From Aegilops tauschii subsp. strangulata (lineage: Eukaryota; Streptophyta; Magnoliopsida; Poales; Poaceae), in contig NC_053039.3 in assembly GCF_002575655.3 (NCBI RefSeq), positions 215,531,622 to 215,595,621 of the forward strand: a stretch of DNA of 64,000 nt, in the 5' to 3' direction. How positions within the stretch are numbered: the stretch's first letter is position 1; every line of letters begins with the position of its first letter. Below the pieces are notes generated by a model. That model saw only the letters and a program-made list of their open reading frames with translations, was not told the origin of the DNA and searched no databases. The position numbers and the translations under genes were made by a program. Positions 8,690 to 20,389 of this stretch are shown in pieces.

Positions 8690-11345
8690 GATTCTAGCAG
8701 CAGTGACTGTTGGATGTCTATCCAACGGCCGACGTGCTTCTTCAATCTCTGATCTTCCTGCTCCACTCGTCTAAACTAGCGCCGGCGGGACTGCCTGCTC
8801 CCTCCTCTTGTGGCCCACTGTGATGCCGCGCAGGCTTCCCCGGCCCACCCTACTCCCTCCGCTGAGCTGGCCGCACGCAATCAACTGCCTCCTTATTACG
8901 CGAAAAAATGATTACTCCCACTGACATCTGGGGCGCACCGGTTGGGAGGCTGACCTGTGGGCCTACTAAGTTGACGCATACGCAGGGCTTGTCAACTTAG
9001 TCAACAAACGATTCTAGCAGCAGTAACCGTTGGATTTGAATCGAACGGTCCTGCTGCTTCTTCAATCGCCGCTCTTCTTGCACCAGCCGCCCAAACCAGC
9101 GCCGGCGAGACCGCCTGCTCCTGCCTCTAGTGGCCGGTTGTGCTGCCGTTGAGGCCTCACCGCCCCCTACTACTCCCACGCTAGCCAGGCCCTGCGGTGA
9201 CGGCACCCTCACACCGCAACCGAACCAGTGAACCCTCGTACTCCTCTCCGCGTGGGCATCTACTGCCGCGTCTTCCCCGACTCCGCGTCGTCCCCTTCCT
9301 AGGCCTCGCCGTCGTCTACCGCCTTGGTGCTCTCGGCACGGCGTGTTCAATGTGGTCAATGACCGACTTCCATTGGAAGAGTACTGTACGTGGAGAGGCT
9401 GACAGCTGGGTCCACGGCGACAGCTGGGTCCACGGCCACAGCCCAGTTTTTTTGTGATTTGCCAAGTAAGTCGCTTTGTCAGGCCTGTTGGGCTGCAAAT
9501 CTTTCAAGACGAGGAGAGCTTCATTCGGCTGGCCGAGAAAATGGCCTATCAGTAATGAGAAATGGGTTGTACATTTTTAAAACACATCAAACCGGCAATT
9601 AGTTTCAAATTTCTTTTTTTCATTTCGAGATTTTAAATTGCATTGATTTTTATACATGGACAATTTGTTGGATTTTATATTGATATATATTTATTTTTAA
9701 AATCAGTTTGAACGTGACTCGAAATTTCGGGATTAAAAAGAGTTCGGACCGCACCGAAATATGCAAAATTTCGTATAATTTTTTAACCGTGGCCACAATA
9801 TGGGTTGTAATGCTAACAAAAAGAATATGGGCTCCAAAAAAACCTTAAGAATTAGCAAATGGGCTGTAAATTATTAGAAATAATGGCAGATGAGTTATAT
9901 GCTGTTTTCCACAGATTTGAGGCTTTCCTAAAAAAAGGTTGACGCACAAGCAGTGACTGTTGGATGTCCATCCAACGGCCGTCATGCTTCTTCAATCTCT
10001 GCTCTTCCTGCTCCAGCCGCTCAAACAAGCGCCTGCGGGACTGCCTGCTCCCTCCTCCCCGCGGCCGGCTGTGCTGCCGCGCAGGCCTCACCGCCCCACC
10101 GTACTCCCATCGCTGGCCTAGCCATCCCTCTACTCACCCACACCTGCTGTTATTCTTCGGCGACGGCAGACAAACCAGTAAACCCTCGTACAGTCATACT
10201 CCCCTCCGCGTGGGGAACAACTGCCGAGTCTTCCCTGGCTCCATGTCGTTCCCTTCCTAGGCCTCGCCGTCATCCACCGTCGTGGTGCTCTCGGCGCGGC
10301 CTGGTCAACATGGTCAATGACTGACATGCATATGAAGTGGACTGTGCGTGGAGAGGCTGACAGCTGGGTCCACGGCCGCACGCAAGGAAATGCCTCCTTA
10401 TTACGTGCAAAATAATGATTCCTCCACCTGACATCTGGGAACCACCGAAAGGGCCTCTGTATTTCGCGAAAAAAACGTTACCGCCGCTGACAGCTTGGAC
10501 CCACCAGCTATATCTTCGCATGCAAGGAAGTGCCTCCTTATTACGCACAAAAAATGAATACTCCCCCTGCTAGCTGGGACCCAGTATAGTGGTAGGCACT
10601 TGTGGGCCTACTAAGTTGACGAGGACGCAGGGCTTTGTCAACTTAGTCAATATGCACGATTCTAGCTCCAGTGACCGTACGATGTCCATCCAACAGCCGT
10701 AGTGCTTCTTCAACCTCTGCTCTTCTTGCTCCAGCCGCCCAAACCAGCGCCGGTCGTGCCTCGTGCTCCTGCCTCCGTGGCCGGCTGCGATGCGGCGGAG
10801 GCCTCACCGCCCCCCTACTACTTCCACCGCTGGCCAGGCCATCCCTCTACTCACCCACACACCCTGTTATTCTGCGGTGACGGCAGCCTCACACAGCAGC
10901 GAACCAGTGAACCCTCACACTCTACGCGTGGGCATCCACTGTCGCGTCTTCCCTGGCTCCGCGTCGTCCCCTTCCTAGGCCTCGCCGTCGTCCACCACCC
11001 TGGTGCTCTTGGCGCGGCGTGGTCAACGTGGTCAAGGAACGGCTTCCATCGGAAGAGTACTGTACGTGGAGAGGCTGATAGCTGGGTCCACGGCCGCAGC
11101 AAGGAAGTGCCTCCTTATTACGCGCAAAATAATTATTCCTCCACCTGACAGCGGGGACCCACCGGACGGTCCACCGTATTTCACAAAAAAAAACATTTCC
11201 CCCTGACTGCTGGGACCCACCAGCTACATCTTCGCACGCAAGGAAGTGCGTCCGGGCAAAAAAAATGATTCGCCCCCCTGACTGCTGGGACCCACCAGCT
11301 ACATCTTCGCACGCAAGGAAGTGCCTGACAGTTGGGACCCACCTG
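8690..11345. repeat. Four long degenerate direct repeats with CTGGGACCCACC words
   Basis: A block beginning near GATTCTAGCAGCAGTGAC, followed by GTTGGATGTCCATCCAACGG and a CCAGCCGCCCAAACCAGCGC stretch, recurs at about 8690, 9005, 9945 and 10655. Three of the copies continue through GCCTCACCGCCCC, CTCGTACTC and CCTTCCTAGGCCTCGCCGTC. Between the blocks lie many copies of AAGGAAGTGCCTCCTTATTACGC and TGACAGCTGGGACCCACC. The reading frames are by-products of GC-rich repeats. The position next to the right terminus fits a CACTA subterminal region. Confidence 0.75.
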
Positions 11346-12470
11346 GTTGAAGCGTACGTAGCGTTGTCATTCTGGTCGCGAACGTGTACGTACATACTGG
11401 TCGATGTAGAGGCGTGCACGTGTCATAGTAGAGGCGCGTACGTAGCATGTACACATACGTACAACGGCCAGGGTGCAAGAAAGTAAATACGGCCACGTAC
11501 GTACATACAAGCGAGGTCTCGAACGCCTACTCACGTGTACGTACGGCCAGGGCTCGTGTACATGGCTGGGTCAGAACGAAGAAACAGCGTCGTCGTCGTG
11601 TTCATGGGGAGCCAACCGGCTGGGTCGGAACGGAATGCGTCGTCGTGTTCATCGGGAGGGCTTGGACGGAACAGCCGATGGAAACGAGGCCTGGCGTACC
11701 GCAGAACAAAGGAAACGGCCTTGTGTTCGACCGGCCATGTTCGAAACAGGATCTTGTTCATTGGGAGGGGTCTGGCGTACGTGGAGGAAATGGACCTCCT
11801 ACGGTCGAAACGGGGGTCCTGTTGATAGGGAGGGGTGTGGCGTACCGCAAAACGGAGGAAACGGACTTGTGTTGGAGCGCTACGATCGAAACGGGGGTCC
11901 TGTTCATCGGGAGGGCGTGGCGTACCGCAAAACGGGACTCCACGGGATACTGTTCATCTCCACCGTCGACCCCCTCCAGCCTCCACAGGCTACTGTTCAT
12001 CCACGTCGACCTCCTCCAGCCTCCACCTGCGACTGTTCATCCACGGGCTCCTGTTCATCCAGCCTCCACCGCGTGCTACTCCACCGGCTACTGTTCAACC
12101 AGCCCTCTCCACGGGCTCTTGTTCAACTACCCCTCCACGGGCTACTGTTCATCCAGCCCTCCACCGTCTACTGTTCATCCAGCCCTGCACAGGGTGGTCC
12201 TGTTCATCCTGCCCTCCACGGGGTCCTGTTCATCCAGCCCCAACCGGCTCGATCGATCGGGGTCCTGTTCATCCAGAGGCAACACCACAGGGTCCTGTTC
12301 ATCCACCCTTACCGGGAACTGTTCATCCAAACCCTCCCAGCAATGCTCACTGTTCATCCAGAGGCAGCATCGATCGGCTTCAGTTAGCAGCAGTAGCGAA
12401 GGAATCGCTCGATCGGGTTCAGTTAACAGCCATCGATCGATCGCTCAGGTTCAGTAACGCGTAGCCTGCA
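11346..12470. repeat. CACTA right subterminal repeat arrays
   Basis: There are three sub-blocks. 11346-11560 is crowded with TACGTAC and GTGTACGTA words. 11570-11945 has repeats around CGAAACGGGGGTCCTGTTCA and GGAAACGG. 11945-12380 carries about twenty copies of CTGTTCATCCA with CCTCCAC spacers. A short GGTTCAGTTA array follows (12375-12520). Such arrays are taken as transposase binding regions in CACTA elements. Long open frames here (up to about 336 codons) come from repeats with few stop codons and are not treated as genes. Confidence 0.75.
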
Positions 12471-12699
12471 GTGCAATCGCTCGGGTTTAGTTAGAGCCCA
12501 ACGCCTCGCTCGGGTTCAGTTTGAGCCAAACGCCTCGCACCCACGCGCGTGCGTGTACGAGAGAAACGCGCATCGCTCGGCCCCGACCACCCACCGTAAC
12601 CGGAAACACCCCGATATTTTCCTCGCCCTCGCTTCTACCACGGTTTTTTCCATCATGGACGGCCCAAAGAATGTCATGCAGCTGCGTCTCCGGCCCGCC

Positions 12700-12871
12700 C
12701 AGGACGAAAAGGCCATTTTCTGTCATGATTTTTTCTCATAGAAGTAGGACCCCACCACATCTATGATGATACCGGGCTTTGTCACAATTATCGTCATAGA
12801 AGTGTCATAAGTATGACAGGAAAAAAATTCGTTGGGCCCAAAATGTCACGGATGTGTCTTTTTTTGTAGTG
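12700..12871. other. CACTA right terminal region
   Basis: The end reads TTTTTTTGTAGTG. Inside it lie TGTCACGGATGTGTC and repeated TGTCAT/ATGACA words. The complementary left terminus lies at 47513. The next bases (TAG, 12872-12874) lead directly into LTR sequence. Confidence 0.8.
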
Positions 12872-13161
12872 TAGACTCAAGAAAGAAGAAAATGAAACTA
12901 CAAAACAACTATGTCTTCGCACTTCATTGTCTTCAAGTGAATGTCTTCACACGTCATTCTCTTCGACGTGAATGTCTTCACGAACCACCATTGTCTTCAA
13001 TGTCTTCGTACATTTTTAGGGGTCATCTCTGATGGGTAAACCAAATCAATAGGGACTTCTACGTGTGTTCTCCTGTGGATCTCACAAACACATTAGTCCA
13101 TCAACCACGTTTTTCATCAATACTCCAAAACCAACTAGGGGTGGCACTAGATGCACTTACA
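12872..13161 (-). mobile_element. Solo LTR (minus), first half, split by the CACTA element
   Basis: Read on the minus strand it begins TGTAAGTGCATCTAGTGCC at 13161 and matches the start of the LTR at 13626 and onward. It stops at 12872 where the CACTA element begins. Its other half is at 46466-47512. A 5-base direct repeat GAGAA lies outside each half (13162-13166 and 46461-46465). The halves sum to about 1337 bases, close to the 1313 bases of the intact copy of the same LTR at 13626-16454. Confidence 0.8.
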
Positions 13162-13625
13162 GAGAAGCATGTGGGTTGATAGTCTTTAAGCGGGCATTTT
13201 GGGTCGAGTGTCGTATTTTGTTCAAGTCTTACAACTCTCGTTCTTGAACATTTGTGGTTTTGAGTTGTAAACTTAAGTCCAGATGGGACGTCTGCTACAT
13301 TGCCACTTTCTTTTTGTACGCGTGATCAAGATTAATCTTATGTGCATGCAGTCATTCCGTAGACGCCCATTTTTCATTGTGCATATCATTATCTTCAAAT
13401 TATTCCTATATGCACTTTGATTTGACTTCATGAAAAAAGGGAGATCTCCACAAAGCAAAATCTACCATGTGCATTTGCATTCAAAGGCAAATTACTTATA
13501 TGCACATCTTCAGGGGGAGCCCCTCCAATCTCATGAAGCCAATTACCACGTTCTTTAACTTTAATATATTTGTCCCCGTTGAAAACTTCAACCAGTTTGT
13601 CATCAATCACCAAAATGGGGGAGAT
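13162..13625 (+). mobile_element. LTR retrotransposon interior, 3' end with polypurine tract
   Basis: Short non-coding remainder of a retrotransposon interior. It ends in AAAATGGGGGAGAT (13612-13625), a polypurine tract placed directly before the LTR start TGTAAGTGC. The sequence before it (TTTGTCATCAATCACC) is typical of the 3' interior end of such elements. The rest of the interior lies at about 41.3-46.46 kb, separated in the window by the solo LTR and CACTA insertions. Confidence 0.7.
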
Positions 13626-16454
13626 TGTAAGTGCATCTAGTGCCACCCCTAGTTGGTTTTGGAGTATTGATGACTGATACGTCTCCAACGTATCTATAAT
13701 TTTTTATCGTTCCATGCTATTATGTTATTTGTTTTGGATGTTTTATATGCATTAATATGCTATTTTATATTATTTTTGGGACTAACCTATTAACCTAGTG
13801 CCCAGTGCCAGTTGCTGTTTTTCCTTGTTTTTGTCTTCTAAAGAAAATCAATACCAAATGGAATAAAACTTTTTGATGATTTCTCTTAGACAACAAGACA
13901 CCTAGGAAGCTTCGGAGGGAGGCCACAAGCCCTAGGGGCGCGCCCCAGGAGGGCGCGCCCCCTAGGCTTGTGGGCCCCTCATGGCTCTCCTAACCCTTAC
14001 GTCAGAGGCACACCAAAAATACTTTTTCGCCGCATCAAGCTTCTGTTCTCGTGAGATCCCATCCTGGGGCCTTTTCCGGCACTCTGCCGGCGGGGGATTC
14101 AATCACGGAGGGCCTCTACACCAACCTTGTTGCCCTTCCGATGATGCATGAGTAGTTTACCACAGACCTAAGGGTCCATAGCTAGTAGCTAGATGGCTTC
14201 TTCTCTCTCTTTGATCTTCAATACAATGTTCTCCTCGATGTTCTTGGAGATCTATTCGATGTAATCTTCTTTTGCGGTGCGTTTGTTGAGATCGGATGAG
14301 TTGTGTATTTATGATCAGATTATCTATGAATATTATTTGAGTCCTTTCTGAACTCTTTTATGCATGATTAAGATAGCTTTGTATTTATCTCCGATCTATC
14401 AATTTGGTTTGGCCAACTAGATTGGTTTTTCTTGCAATGGGAGAGGTGCTTTGTGATGGGTTCAATCTTGCGGTGTCCTCGATAGTAGGGGTAGCGAGGC
14501 ACGTATTGTATTGTTGCCATTAAGTATAAAAAGATGGGGTTTATATCATATTGCTTGAGTTTATCCCTCTACATCATGTCATCTTGCTTAAGGTGTTGCT
14601 CCGTTCTTGTTAACTTAATACACTAGATGCATGCTGGATGGCGGTCGATGTGTGGAGTAATAGTAGTAGATGCATGGAGGAGTCGGTCTACTTGTCACGG
14701 ACTTGATGTCTATATTCATGATCATTGACTTAGATATCATCATAACTTTGTGCTTTTCTATCAATTGCTCAATAGTAATTTGTTTAGCCACCGTATGCTT
14801 TCTTCGAGAGAGAAGCCTCTAGTGAAACTTATGGCCCCGGGGTCTATTTTCCATCATATATTTTCAGATCTATAAAACCAAAAACCCAAAAATACCTTGC
14901 TGCAATTTATTTATATTTACTTTATTTTGCCTTTTACTTATCTTATATTTATCTCTATTACTCACTCTTACAAGTGACCGTGAAGGGATTGACAACCCCT
15001 TTTTCATGTTGAGTGCAAGTGTTTGTTAGTTTATGGCTTTGTGCAGGTGCATATATTGGGAACTTGCTTGTGCCTCCTACTGGATTGATACCTTCGTTCT
15101 TAACTGAGAGAAATATTTATCTCTACTTTGCTGCCTCACCGTTTCCTCTTCAAGGGAAAAATCAATGCAAGCTCAAGAAGTAGCAATGACAGACATGGTT
15201 GAGGGACTAATGTGTTTGTGAGATTCACACGAGAACACAGGTAGAAGTCCCTATTGATTCGGTTTAAAAGATGACCCCTAAAAATGTATGAAGACATTGG
15301 TGGTTTGCGAAGACATTCGTGTCAAAGATAATGACACGTGAAGACATTCACTTGAAGACAATAGAGTGCGAAGACGTAGTTTCTTTCGTAGTTTCATTTT
15401 CTTCTTTCCTGAGTCATAGGAACCACCAAACTTTTAAGTGGGGTCCAAGTAAACAAAGTCAGGAAATTAATGTGATGCTCAACCCAAAATCCTATGTCTT
15501 CGAGCAAAGACAAATGAGAAAAGATCTTATCCTGAGTTGGATGAGTCAGCTTTACTTGTAGCCCAAGTCAAGCTGCCGCGTGTGTTTGAAATCCGACCGT
15601 TGGACACGTGTCGGTTGTCCATTGACCTAGGGTCATTTTGGACATATCACGTCAAGTTGCCTCCTGGCTATAAATAGCCCACCCCCTCCACCATAAATTG
15701 GTGGCTGCTTCGAGTTAGTGCACGGCTTTTGTCGTTTGAGAGCAACCCACCTCCGAAGCCTTTGAGAGAGAATCCTTGCGAGGACAAACCCAAAACACCT
15801 AGAGCCCAAAGAGTGTTTGGCATCACTGAAGTCTTTCTGTTCTGCGTGAACCGAAGACTTATTACACTTAAAATTGTGATCTTCCAGTTGGTTAGGCATC
15901 ACGTCTGAGCATCCAAGAGTCATTGTGGTTTACTGGTGAACGAAGTCTGTGAAGGTTTAGAATTCTACCTCGAAGACTTACCCAAGTGATTGGGCGAGAT
16001 CTGTGGGTCTTAGCTCAAGGGGATAAGGTGAAGACATGGTCTTCTGAGTTCAATCTCAGCCTCCCTAACCAGACGTACAATTGTCACAACAACTGGAACT
16101 GGTCTACCAAATCCTTGTCTTCATTAAAGCAACTGGTTCTATCACTTCACTCCTTTACTTGCAATTTAGCTCCGTGAAGCTTTTGCTTGCATGTTCTATT
16201 CAAAGACATTGTGTAAAGACATTCACTCTGATTGCATATTTGGCTTCATATTGTCTTCCAATTCTGATATGGTCTACCTAGCTGCTACTTATCTTCATGC
16301 ATGGCTTGTACTGTACTTTGACACTATTGCATGGCTAGTGTAGTTTATCTTCCGTTGTATCCTATTTAGTTATTGATTTAACTGCATGTCTTGAAGACTT
16401 TCATAAAAATCACCTATTCACCCTCCCCCCTCTAGTCGATAACTAGCACTTTCA
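13626..16454 (+). mobile_element. 3' LTR of plus-strand retrotransposon (with nested insertion)
   Basis: It starts TGTAAGTGCATC after a polypurine tract and ends CTAGCACTTTCA at 16454. A TATA box, TATAAATAG at about 15669, lies in the middle, with transcribed-leader-like sequence after it. Removing the nested 1511-base LTR and its duplicated ATGAC leaves 1313 bases. The next five bases, ATACT (16455-16459), would be the target duplication. The element landed in the protease region of a minus-strand gypsy element. Its 5' LTR is not in the window. Confidence 0.8.
13675..15185 (+). mobile_element. Solo LTR with 5-bp target duplication
   Basis: It starts TGATACGTCTCCAACG and ends AAGAAGTAGCA (1511 bases, TG...CA). 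The target duplication ATGAC is perfect (13670-13674 and 15186-15190). There is no interior, so it arose by recombination between the two LTRs of an element. The same LTR family is seen in reverse orientation at 18063-19251. Confidence 0.9.
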
Positions 16455-18000
16455 ATACTGATTGTTTCTACCATGGTGTACAGAGTTTTTATCGAATTAC
16501 CATGGCCTACCAAGTAATAAGGAGCATGCTTGCATGGGTACCACATCACAATCAACATAATCAGCATATGTAGCGATACTAAAATGCACACAGCAGTACG
16601 TGTTACCTTAACCTAGCCGTTGTTGTTGAACCACTGTATGTAGTAAGGATGAGGATGTGGCCTGGTGGTGAGAGACGGCTTCTCCACCATCTCCATGCTA
16701 GCCAAGTTGTTGGAACTCCCTCCATCAATGATGACGCAGACAGAACGTTCCTTCACAGCTCCCTTTGTATGGAACAAATTGTGCCTCTGATTTTGCTCAG
16801 CTTGTGTTACATACACACTCAAAACACGTTGAGCAACTAAATTTTCATACCTATCAGCATCTTCGGCAGCCATGTATTGCGTCTCTTGTTCGGAATCATG
16901 TCCACCCTACTCTTCACTAGCAATAAGAGTGATACTCTCCTCATCATAATCACTAGTGGACTCATATCCACCATCCTCGGTAATGATCATCACACACGGA
17001 GATGGACATTTGCTAGCATAGTGACCTCCACCCTTCCAACGACGACATATAACATTATGTGTTTGCCTTGTTGATTCCATGGATGAAGAAGAACTATGTG
17101 CGGGACCAAAAGGTGTGCTCTTGGCGGATGGTGGTGGCGGTGCCTGTTTTCTTGCATCTCAGTTGGAGTTGGCGGCTGAAGTAGGCGGTGATGTAGCAGA
17201 ACGTGTGGAAGTAGATGATGTATGTGGTGTCCATGATGAAGATCGACCTGCAGAAAAATTAGTTCACACCAATGCATGTTGATCCTGCACCTCACGTTCA
17301 GCTTTGCAAGCAAGATGGGATAAACGGGTGATATTATTATAATCCTTATACTCTAAAATGGTCTGAATCTCTCTATTTAATCCACCCACAAAACGTGCAA
17401 TCATAGATTCATTATCCTCAACAATAGCACATCTAATCATGTCAGTTGTAATTCCTGATAATACTCCTCTACAGAATATTTTCCTTATCTTAAGCACTAC
17501 AATTTTTTAAGTAGTTCACGTTGATAATATGGTGGAACCCAATGAGTACGCATAGCAATTTTCAAAGCAGCCCGGGTAGTTGGGATATTGTCCTGATATA
17601 ATCTACAATGTTCAGACCACCATACACAAGCAAAACTAGTGAAAGCACAAACAGTAGCAGCAACACGTCTATCCTCAGGATATTGTAAGCATGTAAAATA
17701 TTGTTCAGATTCTAACTCCCAAGTAAGATATATATCAGGAACGTATCTACTCTCAAATGGCAGAATATTCAGTTTTAGTTTAGGAACATTGTCATGATAT
17801 TGTACCTGAGGTGGGGGTGCAGCCCTACTGTTGCGACTATTTGCATGTGGACGCCCTGGTGGTGGTGTTGGTGGTCGCATGTAGTTCTGATTTTGATCAA
17901 CCCCATCCTCGTAATCGCCCTCGTAATCATCCTCCTCCTCGGCAACAGTAGGAGCAGGAGCCACAGAAGCATCAACTGTTGGGGAACGCAGTATTTCAAA
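16455..18000 (-). pseudogene. Ty3/gypsy gag and protease remnant
   Basis: Read on the minus strand: a gag segment at about 17980-17500, including C-A-F-T-S-F-A and W-W-S-E-H-C-R. A gag continuation follows at 17497-17264, with A-R-F-V-G-G-L-N-R-E-I-Q. Then come a zinc-knuckle-like stretch near 17030 and an aspartic-protease stretch with V-I-I-D-G-G-S-S near 16720. Frame breaks occur between the gag parts and within the protease part. The polyprotein is cut at 16455 by the plus-strand LTR. Reverse transcriptase is absent. Confidence 0.75.
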
Positions 18001-18062
18001 AAAAATCATATGATCACGCAAGATCTATCTAGGAGATGCATAGCAACGAGATGGGAGAGTGT

Positions 18063-19251
18063 TGCCACCTCTTGAGCTTGCGTTGGTTTTTCCCTTGAAG
18101 AGGAAAGGGTGATGCGGCAAAGTAGCGTAAGTATTTCCCTCAGTTTTTGAGAACCAAGGTATCAATCCAGTAGGAGACTACACGCAAGTCGCCTTGTACC
18201 TACACAAACAAATAAGAACCTTGCAACCAACGCGATAAAGGGGTTATAAATCCCTTCACGGCCACTTGCAAAAGTGAGATCTGATAGAGATAATAAGATA
18301 AATATTTTTGGTATTTTTATGATATAGATTGAAAGTAAAGATTGCAAAGTAAAAATAGATTGGAAACTTATATGATGGAAAATAGACCCGGGGCCATAGG
18401 TTTCACTAGTGGCTTCTCTCAAGATAGCATAAGTATTACGATGGGTGAACAAATTACTGTCGAGCAATTGATAGAAAAGTGCATAGTTATGAGAATATCT
18501 AGGCATGACATGTATATAGGCATCACGTCTGCGACAAGTAGACCGAAACAATTCTGCATCTACTACTATTACTCCACACATCGACCGCTATCCAGCATGC
18601 ATCTAGAGTATTAAGTTCATAAGAACAGATTAACGCATTAGGCAAGATGACATGATGTAGAGGGATAAACTCAAGCAATATGATATAAACCCCATCTTTT
18701 TATCCTCGATGGCAACAATATAATACGTGCCTTGCTGCCCCTGCTGTCATTGGAAAAGGACACCGCAAGATTGAACCCAAAGCTAAGCACTTCTCCCATT
18801 GCAAGAAAGATCAATCTAGTAGGCCAAACCAAACTGATAATTCGAAGAGACTTGCAAAGATAACAAATCATACATAAAAGAATTCAGAGGAGATTCAAAT
18901 ATTGTTCATAAATAATCTTGATCATAAACCCACAATTCATCGGATCTCAACAAACACACCGCAAAAAGAATTACATCGAATAGATCTCCAAGAGAATCAA
19001 GGAGAACTTTGTATTGAGATCCAAAGAGAGAGAAGAAGCGACTAGCTAATAACTATGGACCCGAAGGTCTGTGGTAAACTACTCACACATCATCGGAGAG
19101 GCTATGGTGTTGATGTAGAAGCCCTCTGTGATCGATTCCCCCTCCGGCGGAGCGCCCGAAAAGGCCCTAAGATGGGATCTCACGGGTACAGAAGGTTGCG
19201 GCGGTGAAAATAGGGTTTCGTGGTGCTCCTGGATGTTTTCGGGGTATATGG
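18063..19251 (-). mobile_element. 5' LTR of the gypsy element, truncated
   Basis: Reverse-oriented relative of the solo LTR at 13675-15185. Shared landmarks, read on the minus strand, are GATCCCATCTTAGGGCC, TTACCACAGACCTTCGGGTC, TAGATGCATGCTGGATAGCG and CTCAAGAGGTGGCA. It lies just upstream, on the minus strand, of the gag remnant. The LTR start is missing: the sequence changes abruptly near 19251. About 80 bases between LTR and gag (17979-18062) resemble the start of a different LTR type (TGTTGGGGAACGCAG). Confidence 0.7.
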
Positions 19252-19975
19252 GCAGGGATGGCAATGGGTAGGGTATGGGCGGGTACAACCTCCTTCTACC
19301 CAAACCCATACCCATAGAAACTTTTTATACCCACCCACTTCAATACCCATGGGTATAAACTGACACCCATGCCCATATCCATCGGGTATCCTATACCCAA
19401 TGGGTATCCATTGGGTACAATATATAGCATTCAAATTCTTAAGAGGTAGAGAAATGAGTTCAAAATTCAAGTGATCATGGTAGAGTAGTATAGCACGTAT
19501 GTGGCCTCCTCCGGTGGGTTGCCTCTTAGAGGCATCAGGGGAGTATGAGCAGCGGTTGGTGGATGGCCGACGTAGTGGAAGGCGGTGGTGGGAATTGGGG
19601 ATCGCTGGATCGAGTGTTCGACAAGAGTCTGGTAGCGAAGAGTCGATATTTCATCTTTTTGAGGAGTCACATAGGACGTATGAGGAGTGGCGAGCAGGTG
19701 ATTATGAGCCTATGAGCTATGACTTGTTTAAGGAATACGAGATTTAGGGTTGGACCATATGAGTTGGATGTTAACCCCACATGTTATAGGAGTTATTTTC
19801 ATTTATTAATTTTTGCTGGGTATCCGTTGGGTTACCCATGGGCACAATTTCTTACCCATGCCCTACCCATATATTTTGCGGGTATGGGTATCCATTACCC
19901 GTGGGTAGAAAATCTCTTCAAGTCTTGCCCATACCCATTGTTTTTGGGTAGGGTACCCGCGGGTACCCATATCGC
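19252..19975. mobile_element. Possible hAT-like element remnant rich in GGGTA words
   Basis: Begins CAGGGATGGCAATGGGTA, which resembles hAT-type termini. It is full of GGGTA/TACCC words on both strands, giving inverted arms (about 19255-19420 and 19805-19970). A clean right terminus and target duplication were not found. Confidence 0.35.
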
Positions 19976-20389
19976 TAATAGTATGGCCTACAAGGAAAAT
20001 AGTGAAGTATTCCGGCCATATCGCTAATCATACTAAATAATACACCGGCTCTAGTTCTAACCATGTCACGTAGATATACTTTTGTATCTACAAGGAAATA
20101 ATAAAATACTCCGGCCACGTTGCTATCACATGCAATAGTAACCGTCATGTACTAAGCACACTTCTTCATCTAGTCCATGCAAACTCCATACTTCAGCATA
20201 CGAGGTAGGTTAAGAGATATTCATGGCAGAAGTATGCTAGTTCAACGCATCCCTGAAATCTGGGCAATTACCGTAGGATGAAATTGATCACTTCACCGAC
20301 CATGTTACTGCTCTGGGCGATGTCCAAAGATACATCAGCCAATTTTTCTTAGGGCGATATCTTGAATGATATATCGGCCAAATGTCCTC

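Larger units (their letters stand above)
1..12871. mobile_element. CACTA DNA transposon, right-hand part (left end outside window)
   Basis: The element ends with TAGTG at 12867-12871. Read on the minus strand, the terminus starts CACTACAAAAAAAG and continues with an ACATCCGTGAC block and several GTCAT/ATGAC words. The left CACTA terminus at 47513 has the same layout, so both belong to one family. Subterminal repeat arrays fill 8.7-12.5 kb, as is usual in grass CACTA elements. I found no matching left terminus between 1 and 12.8 kb. The three-gene cluster at 1-7 kb therefore appears to lie inside the element. No transposase is visible in this part. Confidence 0.6.

Noticed and set aside
11447..12464. 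Long open plus-strand frames (up to 336 codons)
   Set aside because: They run through TGTTCATCC and related repeat arrays. All three frames are open for long stretches because the repeats lack stops, and there are no domains.
18162..18871. Frames of 66-139 codons on both strands
   Set aside because: They lie entirely in LTR sequence that is recognisable from its relative at 13675-15185.
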